A program made the position numbers and the translations under genes. The notes below the pieces were generated by a model that saw only the letters and a list, made by a program, of their open reading frames with translations, made no database searches and had not been told where the DNA came from. DNA of 64,000 nt from NCBI GenBank assembly GCA_963576735.1, contig OY755179.1, forward strand, positions 4,960,001 through 5,024,000, read 5' to 3'. This document shows positions 9,420 to 17,979 of the stretch, piece by piece. Position 1 is the first letter of the stretch, and every line of letters starts with the position of its first letter. The stretch comes from Bedellia somnulentella (lineage: Eukaryota; Arthropoda; Insecta; Lepidoptera; Bedelliidae).

Positions 9420-9835
9420 CATACATACATACATATACTCACGCCATTAGTTCCCATTGGGGTAGGCAGAGACTATTGATCGCCACTTCGTACGATCCTG
9501 ACAAACCTCTCTAGCTTCGTTTACATCCATCAATCTTTTCATACATGCTCTTTTATTCTTCATACTTCGGACGCCAGCCTTTTTGAGCACACTCTCAATT
9601 TGGTCCAAGTGTGTTCTCCGTGGTCGTCCTCTACTAACATTACCATCCACACTAGCTCTATAGATCCTTTTTACCAATTTTCTATCATCCATCCTCTCTA
9701 TGTGCCCAAACTATCTCAATATTCCTTTTCCTATCTCTCTTACAATATCATCTTTCACACCACACTTTTTACGAATAACACTATTTCTCACTCGGTCGCA
9801 TAATCTAACATTACAAATTTTTCTGAAGGACCTCA
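9420..9835 (-). pseudogene. LINE-L non-LTR retrotransposon, C-terminal end, one stop codon
   Basis: Translated on the minus strand, this gives about 120 residues of a LINE C-terminus: RLCDRVRNSVIRKKCGVKDD, a stop (TAG) where RWFGH would be expected, FGHIERMDDRKLVKRIYRA, SRGRPRRTHLDQIESVL, then CMKRLMDVNEAREVC, DRTKWRSIVSAYPNGN and the stop. The last codons coincide with a CCCCAAT-GGG hairpin. They are followed by TGGCGTGAGTATATGTATG and a TATG microsatellite, the same tail as family A. This is the best-preserved LINE-L copy in the window. The RT and endonuclease are absent through 5' truncation. I cannot assign its clade by eye. Confidence 0.85.
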
Positions 9836-10035
9836 TACATACATATGTTACAGCTAAAAAACACACAACACAAGTTAAATCGAAGTTCCGGCGGTACCGG
9901 TTACTGGGTTACATTCACAGCCACCTTGGGACCTTTGTAGTTAGCAATAAATTTGCCGGTCAATCCTTTGCTGTTAAGTTGTTCGGGGATCAATGTTTAT
10001 TGATATTGAGTGTCGAGTTTTCACAATACAGAAAA

Positions 10036-10072
<37 letters not shown>

Positions 10073-10924
10073 ATCGTGTCAATTAATAAATTTTGAGACC
10101 TTGAGGGCAAAAATATAGTGATAAAAACATTATTAAACAAACGGGTATGCGCAAGTTCGAAATAAGTTTTTTTAAATAAGTATTAGTACATTTTGTGAGT
10201 ATTTTGAATAATATGTTATTATCTAAAGTAATATCCATATTTATACCTTACATCGTAGTATACACTGTAATTTGCTTACTTTTATGCGTGACTATTTATT
10301 ATCGAGTGGCACTTTGATTTTGGCAACTCTAACAAGGGTCATTTACTTTCCTTCTTTTTTCACACATATCATTTTATAGATATTTCAAAGCCTGTATTTT
10401 AGTAGTTACATTTTCCGTTTTATGTATTACGTATGTCCATTTTATACAGCAGATGATATCCTCTGTCTACCCCAGTTGAAACTTTAGTTACCACTCTCTT
10501 TGGCGTGAGTATGCGTAATAATTTTCGTAAGTGCGTGTAACCCACGCTCATTTTCTACTGATATAAAAATTCCAATTGCCTCTAAATTGAAACAATGCAA
10601 CTTAAGTATAACTTGTCCCGTAATGCGGCCACAACTAGGTTGTAGAATTGCTATTAAATTGCAAGGAACTAATAACTACTGGACATATAATCTGAGCATA
10701 TGATTATTTACATGACATTGCTGGAACGAATGTCAGTAACTTTCAGCTATGAACCATGTAAAAGTGTAGGAAATATTTTATTGCTGCACGGCCCTAATCC
10801 CCTGAAATAGAAATTGGGGGACTTCGTTTCGTGTAAAGTACAATAGAGGATTAAATAAATAAGTAACTATGTGTGTAAATCGCTTTTTTGAGAAGGCATT
10901 AGTTACACTTTTTTTAAATTGTAG
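9836..10924. other. No gene; (AT)n microsatellite and a faint LINE-L end
   Basis: A 31-bp (AT)n run lies at about 10040-10070. 10448-10520 (GATGATATCCTCTGTCTACC then GGCGTGAGTATGCGT) is a worn LINE-L 3' end on the plus strand. The open frame at 9700-10086 (+) is antisense to LINE-L and then runs through the AT repeat, so I reject it as a gene. Confidence 0.45.
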
Positions 10925-11030
10925 AACTATTCATGGATGTTACATATTTTTGTATATTGTTGAGTTAGTATCCCTTATATCACAAATCATTACATTGTAG
11001 TTTGGCCTAGTTAGATCTGTGTGAGGGTGA
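10925..11030 (+). mobile_element. Family D SINE, 3' part
   Basis: It shares GGATGTTA, a TGTATAT run, GTTGAGTTAGTATC and ATTACATTGTA with the downstream part of the family D copy at 15825. No tRNA head remains. Confidence 0.5.
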
Positions 11031-11119
11031 AGATATAAAGTATGAGATTTTCCGGTACTGACTTGCCGATGCGTATCGGTACAGGATACTCTACATACAA
11101 AAATAGGACAACTTGTCTT

Positions 11120-11359
11120 CATACATATACTCACGGCTATAATTCCCGAGAAGGGGTAGCCAGAGCCAAGGAATTATCAATTCCTCAGCCACTTTTGGAA
11201 GTTGAGTAGGGAAAAGGCGGTAAAATAAAGGTTTTTGGTAATGGGTCTCCAACCGCATCGCCCAAAAATCCAATAAAAAGCCCCAATACCCTTAGTCGCC
11301 TCTTACGACACCCGTGGGTAGAAAGGGGTAGCGACATTCTAAGCCGGCACTACACGGCA
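11120..11359 (-). mobile_element. Family A retroposon, full length
   Basis: Head GGCACTACACGGCA, tail CATACATATACTCACGG. It carries the variant CGACACCCGTGGGTAGAAAG in place of CGTACACCCACCGGAAGAAATG, as does the copy at 51829. This marks a second subfamily. Confidence 0.88.
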
Positions 11360-11756
11360 AGATAGTAAATTGGTGAAAAAATATTTATAGAGCCAATGTG
11401 AATGGTAAAGCCACTAGTAGATGACCACGTCTAAAGACATATCCATCCATCCAATAAAGAGTGTGGTCAAAAACGCTCACGTACTGGGTATATTTTTTTT
11501 TCTTCCTTAGAAACATTTTAAAAGAATATTATTATTAAAATCTGAAGAGGCTTTGTTAGCGCTTTGTTTCTCGTAGGTTATGCTGCGGAGGCTTAGTGCG
11601 AGCTTAATGGGATTTTAAGCGCTGGCGTAAAAATATTACTGTATATATTTGAATGTAAACGACTAGCATTAGAGTTTTAACCGTCATAATATTGCGTTGG
11701 TGTCAAGTGGGATAATGTACTCTTGAAGACAACGAAAAATATTTTAAATTATCGGC
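11360..11756. other. No feature seen
   Basis: AT-rich, no assignable repeat. Confidence 0.35.
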
Positions 11757-11767
11757 TATTGCTATAT

Positions 11768-12004
11768 ACATATATACTCACGGTTACAAATCCCCAGAAG
11801 GGGTAGCCAGAGCTAAGGGATTAGAAACTCCTCAGCCACTTTTGGAAAGTTGAGTGGGGAAAAGATGGTCAAATAAAGGTCGCATAAATAAAAACCGCAT
11901 CGCCCTAAATTCCCTTAATAGCCCCAATACCGTTAGTCGCCTCTTACGTACACCCACCGAAAGAAATGGGGTAGTGCTATTCTAAGCCGACACTACACAG
12001 CAAA
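11768..12004 (-). mobile_element. Family A retroposon, full length, 11-bp TSD
   Basis: TATTGCTATAT flanks the copy (11757-11767 and 12005-12015). The GATGGGTCTCCAA block is replaced by CGCATAAATAAA, an internal change private to this copy. Confidence 0.85.
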
Positions 12005-12289
12005 TATTGCTATATGTCTAATATATTGATAATTAACAACATAAACACATCTATTCCCATAAGACGAAAATCTGGTCAATTAAACTTGAGACTCTACACA
12101 CTAAGTGGTTTACCAATACATGGGACAAACCATTTGGTTACGTAGAACCAAATTCATAAATGAGGTTAACCATGAAATCCAGCTCGCATGGACAGTATTC
12201 GAGAAGCTGTGCCATATCTTGTTTTCCTAAAGTCCACAGGGTCTTAAGACAATTATTTTTGGTCAAAGTTGGTTGTCAGTAACGACTTA

Positions 12290-12670
12290 CGGCGCGCATA
12301 GATGCGGACTTGGTCTTACAATTGGCGTCATAAGAAATGGCTGAATTAGGAGTTTCACTACGGAATTTAATCTGCAATGAGGAGATATGGAAAAAAACCG
12401 GGGTAACTGCCATAGCCAAAAGTGTTCAGAACTGAAGTGGCAATGGGCTAGGCACACCGCACGTAGAATCGACTGCCATTGGAGCTCGAAGTTTCTGGAG
12501 TGGAGGCCATGTGCCGGACGACGCAGTATGAGTAGGCTTCTAACAAGGTGACCCGATCCCTTGGTGAAAGTTACGGGAAGCCGAAAGGGCAGAACGGGAC
12601 CGGTTGTTGTAGAGATCTTTGGGGGAGGCCTATGTCCAGCAGTGGACATGTATTGGCTGATGTTGAAGAT
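12290..12670 (+). pseudogene. RTE-type LINE, C-terminal end, decayed
   Basis: The plus strand reads ELKWQWARHTARR..W, FLEWRPCAGRRSMSRLLTR, a stop, and then the familiar nucleotide end GGGGGAGGCCTATGTCCAGC, AGTGGACATGTATTGGCTGATG. The K-W-x-W-A-x-H-x-A-R-R and W-R-P-x-x-G-R-R-S phrases and the AGCAGTGGA 3' end are typical of insect RTE-clade retrotransposons (knowledge of the family, not a search). A stop replaces the expected W in T-R-W. RTE ends usually continue as short GATGAT repeats; here only GATGTTGAAGAT is left. Confidence 0.75.
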
Positions 12671-12689
12671 TCAAATATTCATGTCATTT

Positions 12690-12880
12690 GTTCTTATCAG
12701 GGTAGTCCGAGACGATTCATTGGCACTTTGTACGATCTTCGCTAACCTCTCCAGTTTTATTTATATTCATTCATCTTTTCATACATCCCCTTTAATCCTT
12801 CATATTATCGAAACTCCTGCCTTTCTGCGCATATTTTCAATTTGATCCAACATTTTCTCCTTTATCTTCCTTTTCTGTAA
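12690..12880 (-). mobile_element. LINE-L fragment, diverged
   Basis: GGCACTTTGTACGATCTTCG, CTAACCTCTCCAG, CATCTTTTCATACATCCC and CCTGCCTTTCTGCGCA follow the LINE-L C-terminal coding order on the minus strand. The YPNG hairpin and the tail are lost. Confidence 0.65.
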
Positions 12881-13529
12881 TTATAGTCCATAATTACTCA
12901 GAATTTTCTATTCTAAATATTCATAGAAAATAACAGCAGACATGAAACTTCAATGGGAAAGAGTTGGGCCTCATGTCGAGGAGTTGTGTTTCAAACTTTC
13001 AATTGGTTTATCTAATCTGTGTAATTCGTAACGTTTAACGATTGATTGTGTATCAATACTCGTATGGTGTAAAATTCACACACTTCGATGGAGTACTCAT
13101 AGGTCATAAGATAAATATGAGATATGATGTTGTGAAATTCGTTATTATTATAAAAACAGCCAAAGAACTATTGTGTTTTTGCAACTCCGTTAAGGTTATT
13201 AAGCGTATAATCTTAAATCAATTAAAAAAAAACTAGTCTGAGTTCCGTGTAAAGAATTGTAAAAATATATAATTAAGATCAATTAAAGTAAAATAAAACT
13301 ACTACAATAGTAAATTGCTTTTGGTATTTTCTAGGAACTATCTTTTGTTTAACTTTTTAGCGAAAAATTGTAGGTATCTAAAAGGCAAGTAAAAACCATA
13401 AAACTTCGAGGAATATATTCCTATATCCATAGAAATTATTCGCCTGAAAAGATAAAGAAAAAACATTTTGTGATGAAGTAAAAAATTTATATAATGAATA
13501 TGAGGGAAGCAAGACAGATGTTAGTGTCG
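12881..13529. other. No feature seen
   Basis: AT-rich. The open frame at 13042-13236 shows no motif. Confidence 0.35.
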
Positions 13530-13592
13530 TGCATGGTGGCGTTCGATAGTCTCTGCCTACGCCAATAGGATTTAAAAGCGTGTACCTCTAAT
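13530..13592 (+). mobile_element. LINE-L 3' terminus
   Basis: GGTGGCGTTCGATAGTCTCT then GCCTACGCCAATAGGATTTAAAAGCG is a worn last-codons-plus-hairpin segment. It faces a family A tail (from 13600) only a few bases away. Confidence 0.6.
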
Positions 13593-13599
13593 TTACTCA

Positions 13600-13687
13600 A
13601 CATACATACATACATTCATATACTCACGGCTATAAATCCCTTAACGGGGAAGCCAGAGCTTTGGAATAAGAAATTCCGCAGCCACTA
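13600..13687 (-). mobile_element. Family A 3' fragment, 5'-truncated
   Basis: Tail, hairpin region (CCCTTAACGGGG) and AAATTCCGCAGCCACT only. Confidence 0.8.
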
Positions 13688-15824
13688 GACTTAACATTTT
13701 CAAAAATATAATATAACAATGACCTAACAGAACAAAATGATTTAAACATCAGAAACATTGCATCGAAAGCCCATGGTTATATAAACAGAATTGTAAATTC
13801 AAATATAAAGCCATTTCGTACCTCAACGTTATTAACCCCCAGTGTGTTTCGCTCATCCGCCCGATACAAAATACGGTTTATTACGTAAAAGTTATAAAAT
13901 GTTGACATTAACTCACGTTGGTTTAATATAACATTACATTTATTACGTAGCGTTAGTGGAAAGACAATCAAAAATATGTGCTGCTCGCTGGGACGACACC
14001 CACGTAACGCTGGGCTATCATGAATATTCGATATTTGATTTATTAGACCGGATACGTTTTAGAGCAGTGGTACTTTTTTTAGTTAGTTGTCCATAAGCTT
14101 TCCACCACAGAACTATTTTTGTATATTTGTATAAAGTAAGCGTTACATGCTTTATACATATTTTAATTGCACATTCGATAAAATAATACTATAGAAACTC
14201 AGTTCAATACCAAAATCTAACCAAATATTGATCCCACGTGAGACTGACTGATTATGTTATAAATAATATAGTATAATGAAAATATGGGATATAATAATTG
14301 TGAATTAATCTTTTCAACAAGCATGTACGTGAAGACCTGTTCTCGTTCTGACATTAGACATGTTAAACCAAAATTGTGACCTTTTCTTTAATATTACGAT
14401 CAAGTGCTTAAGTGTTTATGTACCTATTTTAGTGGATAAAATGGAAATTTCAGCTAAATTATCGATTTCATTCAAATAACTTTCGATTTATTTTATATTG
14501 ATTAGAAACTTCTTTTGTATTTTGATTTACATAATCTATTTGTAATCTTAGCTCGTTATAGTACTCCGTAACTACTCCCGGAAGGTAAATCGTAATCTAA
14601 CTTAATTTTTAAGATTTAACTCATTTTGCAAGAATATTACATTCTTGAATGGCCTAACTGCTTAAACTACCTGATTATACAAAAATACTATAATTGGAAT
14701 TCAAATTAAATATGTTTATTGTGAGCGTTAAACCATGGTAGCGCAGCAAATGTTTTGAATGGTATAACACGCGCAGTCTCCTCCGCTACGCCGAAAGCGC
14801 AACAGCTTCGTAACAGCTACGAACGAACTCTTTCAACAAGTGCTACTTCTACGAAATATCGTAGTCAGTTTTAAATTATAACAGAGCTTTCATAAAACAT
14901 GATTGCTTTTTAAGAAATTCTATAGTGTTGGGACTCCGTTTTTTTACCATTGAAAGTTTAAGTTTTTTTTTTAATTTGGTCGATAATAGTGGTGTGCGTG
15001 TATTGTAATTTGCAAATTGTGGTTTGCGTGGCCTAAATTGTGTTCAGAGACAAAGTTCGTGCAGTTAGTTGGGTGTGTAAAATATATTTGTAATACGCTA
15101 GTCTCCAGGGATTTATAACGATACGCCGCGTAATTAATACTCAATCAAACGAAAATTGGTATGCCATTACGGAATAATAGTTGATTATTTATTCAATTTC
15201 TGTTTACCAGTACAATAACTACATTCTCACAAAAATCACGACTTTCATATCTACATTTCCAAAAATCTATGTTTATAGAGAGTCTTTAATATTTTTATGA
15301 TTAAGGTTGTTGAATCTGGGTACTAACTTTTAATTACGATGATAATTTTGTAAGGGTTAACTTATTCATTGCGCCATGTCCGTATATATTTATGTATTTA
15401 TATTTGTATAAACTGGACTTACAAAATATTTACTGAACATAATACACGTATATATATACATATATATTAAACGTATATCTCAAACAACTTGAGTCGGGTC
15501 TTAAGCGTAAAACTTGCGATTAATTTTCACAATTAATTTGTAATCATTGTATCAATTATTCAATTTTTTATTACCTTAATTGAAGAAATTGTATATTTCA
15601 TCATTTAAGTCATAAATAATTATATATACGTAAATTTTCATACATGCAGTGTGCAGAAAGAACTGTATTAATTAAAATTAATTAATTAAGGCATTCTTGT
15701 GTTCAATAAGGAGTTCAGGTCGCATATTCCTGAAAATATGGTCAAGATATATGCGTACCTAAACAAAGGAAAGAGAAGTTCCTGATCAAGGATTTTTTAT
15801 GATTAACGTAATCTCAGGAGCTAT
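13688..15824. other. Repeat-poor stretch with a possible promoter-like patch
   Basis: There is no confident gene. 14745-14880 is richer in CG than its surroundings (CGCGCAGTCTCCTCCGCTAC). It ends at TCAGT (14865-14869), the arthropod initiator motif, with no TATA box at the usual distance. A transcribed first exon here is possible but unproven. 14940-14970 has T-runs. AT-rich self-complementary patches occur around 15450-15480. Confidence 0.3.
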
Positions 15825-16080
15825 GACGACACGTCCGTGGTCGAGGGGAGGGTGGCTAGCCTCTCGGTCCGGAAGTTGCGGGTTCGATCCCCGCTGAGAG
15901 CAACAATTATGTGATGCGCATTAATTATTATTTCTTAGTCTATGGATGTTATTTATATGTATATAATATGATATTAAATATACCGTTGAGTTAGTATCAC
16001 ATTGTACAAGTTTAATAACTTGATCCATGAATAATGTGTCCGTATGTGACGCGTCATTATAACAATACATTGTAATTTTT
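15825..16080 (+). mobile_element. Family D tRNA-derived SINE
   Basis: The head resembles a Leu/Ser-type tRNA with a long variable arm: GTCCGTGGTCGAGGGG at the A-box position and GCGGGTTCGATCCCCGC as a complete T-stem and loop (B box), then TGAGAGCAACAATTATGTG. The T arm is fully paired. The body continues to CCGTTGAGTTAGTATCAC. The related copy at 43455 keeps CAGTGGCCGAGTG, closer to the tRNA A box. Confidence 0.7.
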
Positions 16081-16094
16081 GTCAAACAAATGCG

Positions 16095-16385
16095 CATACA
16101 TACATATACTCACGCCATTCGTTCCCTTTAGGGTAGACAGATCCTATCGATCGCCACTTTGGACGATCCTGGCTCTCTCTAAATTTCATCTTTAAATTTA
16201 TATTCATGAATGTTTTTACACATGACCTTTTATTTTTCAAATACTTCGCCTTTTTAAGTACACCCTCTACTGACATTACACAGATAGGTTCTAAAAATAT
16301 CTTTGACCATTTTATTATCGTTCATCTTCTCTGCCATATCCAATCCATCACAATATTACCTTTTATGTCTTTTACTTTTTTATTT
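16095..16385 (-). mobile_element. LINE-L 3' end
   Basis: The tail CATACATACATATACTCACG is followed by CCATTCGTTCCCTTTAGGGT. The minus-strand reading gives VLKKAKYLKNKRSCVKTF, then SQDRPKWRSIGSVYPKGN and the stop, clearly homologous to the copy at 9420. N-terminal to that, the frame is lost. Confidence 0.75.
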
Positions 16386-16427
16386 TACTACGTTGATGGA
16401 TCTCACATGAATAATTGCTACCTTCTC

Positions 16428-16515
16428 TTTTATACTCACGCTATTAATTTCAATTGGGATAGGCAATGATATTGATAACATTGTATGATCCTGACAATTA
16501 TTTATCGTTTTCGCC
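16428..16515 (-). mobile_element. LINE-L 3' end, second copy head-to-tail
   Basis: TATACTCACGCTATTAATTT, CAATTGGGATAGGCAATGAT and GTATGATCCTGACAATTA repeat the same terminus 45 bases beyond the previous copy, in the same orientation. Confidence 0.6.
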
Positions 16516-17029
16516 TATTTCTAACAAGTTTTATTATTCTTGTTGATTCTAGAAGAACTTAAATATGTTTGATATAAAAAATATTTAAAAAACTTCTAAA
16601 CAATTTTTACCTCGAAAGACACCCATAGGTTAGTATCATTCTAAGATGAAATACCTACAAATATCGTTCTATACATCATATCATCATCATATACTGCAAG
16701 CAAAAAGCAACACAAACACTGTAAATCTCATAAATATTATTCACCGCCATCATTCTTCATATTATATCATGGCGAATGATAAAAAACATATCTTTGATAA
16801 AGGATCTAAAGGGGACTTAAATCGCGACGTAAGGGTCACCGCAGTCTCATATTTCTTCTCGTTTTTTGTTGAATAAAACATACATTACATCTTTTGGAAT
16901 GTATTTTATGGAATCGGCAATATTTCACATACGTGTATATGTATCTTAATAGTTAGGGTCATGGTTAGAATGTTTCATATATAAAGGCTAGAGTTCACTA
17001 CCCCATTTTTGTGGTAAGTAATGATTTAA
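16516..17029. other. No feature seen
   Basis: AT-rich sequence. The 76-codon open frame at 16646-16876 is serine/histidine-rich and without a motif. Confidence 0.35.
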
Positions 17030-17230
17030 AGTAAGTAAAAAGTAAAGTAAAAGACATTTATTTGGCAAAATGGTAAAAAAAAACAAAAAACACATCGAAA
17101 ACAAAAAATACAAAAGTTAAAACAAGTGACCTATTGCCAAAATGGTTATCGGCTCAGCATGTGTGTCTGAAACGGTACACAGACCATTCCAAGACACGCT
17201 GGTTTTCAGTCGACACCTACAAATTTAAAA
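17030..17230 (-). mobile_element. Family H repeat, 3' end of an unclassified retroelement
   Basis: On the plus strand it starts with an A-rich end and AAGACATTTATTTGGCAAAA, the complement of an AATAAATGT polyadenylation region. It ends with CACGCTGGTTTTCAG. The same pair of blocks occurs at 20240-20530. The end of the latter block is seen reversed at 43780. Confidence 0.5.
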
Positions 17231-17637
17231 ATGAAAAACAATAATAAAAGAAGCACTAATAAAATTTAGAACTTTTATATGTAATTGGTTTTTTATTCAT
17301 ACGAAAACGCATTACCCGTGATATTTTATAATTTAATATCGGATTTCGTGTGTGTAGTGATGAAAGTGATACATTTTTGGGTACAAAGTCGTGGTTGTAG
17401 GTACGAGTGTTAAGAAATCTCAAATATGACGCCCCTAAAGATAAAATCAAATGTGTGTAGTGCCATATTAGAACAAAATCATTCTATCTCTTTTCGTAGA
17501 TTTTGTAGTCGAATTATGCAACTAAAATTACTAACACTATCTCCCGCCGCAACAGACTTAAATGACAGCGACAACTATTTGGACAGCGCGGAGAGCTATT
17601 TACGGTTTTAATGATTATCACACCAATTAGGTTAGGT
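17231..17637. other. No feature seen
   Basis: AT-rich with small open frames on both strands, none with a motif. Confidence 0.35.
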
Positions 17638-17649
17638 TTAATTATATTT

Positions 17650-17967
17650 TTAAACTTTTTGTTCATGAAAACCTCATGTGGGGATTATTACTAATAAATA
17701 AAGAATAAATAAAGGAAAGAAAAACTTCGACACAGGCGGGAATCGAACCCGCGACCTCGGGTATACGCCCCGACGCTCTGCCAATTGAGCTACCGTGTCA
17801 ATGGCTGCCAGCGCGAAATTCTTCTATCCTTTATTTCTTTTATACGTTTAAGTACCTAGTGTTTGCGTTTCCTACCTCCGAATTTTTACTAATTCGGAAG
17901 GTCGAGGTCGCGGGTTCGATTCCCGCCTGTGTCGAAGTTTATCTTTCCTTTATTTATTCTTTATTTA
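17650..17967. mobile_element. Family C fold-back retroposon with two opposed tRNA-like modules, 12-bp TSD
   Basis: TTAATTATATTT flanks the unit (17638-17649 and 17968-17979). Left to right: CTTTTTGTTCATGAAAACC, AATAAATAAAGAATAAATA, a complete tRNA-like module on the minus strand, a centre (ATGGCTGCCAGCGCGAAATTC), and then a partial tRNA-like module on the plus strand (GAGGTCGCGGGTTCGATTCC). It closes with CTTTCCTTTATTTATTC, the inverse of the left AT block. The right module lacks its D arm. There is no ORF. Related units are at 62867 and 63655, with fragments at 23730, 31791 and 49010. Confidence 0.8.
17729..17799 (-). other. tRNA-like sequence inside family C (full cloverleaf, unlikely to be a working tRNA)
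   Basis: All four stems pair on the minus strand: acceptor GACACGG with CTGTGTC, D stem GCTC with GAGC, anticodon stem TCGGG with CCCGA, and T stem GCGGG with CCCGC around TTCGATT. The 7-base anticodon loop is GCGTATA, which would place GTA (Tyr) in the anticodon but has C instead of the invariant U at position 33. The A box (TAGCTCAATTGG) and B box (GGTTCGATTCC) are good polymerase III promoter matches. I read it as a SINE head and not as a tRNA gene. Confidence 0.7.
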
Positions 17968-17979
17968 TTAATTATATTT

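Noticed and set aside
9700..10086. 128-codon plus-strand open frame
   Set aside because: It is antisense to the LINE-L coding end, then passes through unrelated sequence and an (AT)n run that translates to a tyrosine/isoleucine repeat.
12287..12649. 120-codon minus-strand open frame
   Set aside because: It is antisense to the RTE-type LINE C-terminus, whose motifs read on the plus strand.
17729..17799. Functional tRNA-Tyr gene
   Set aside because: The fold is complete, but C replaces U33, the sequence does not resemble animal tRNA-Tyr, and it sits inside a repeated mobile unit.
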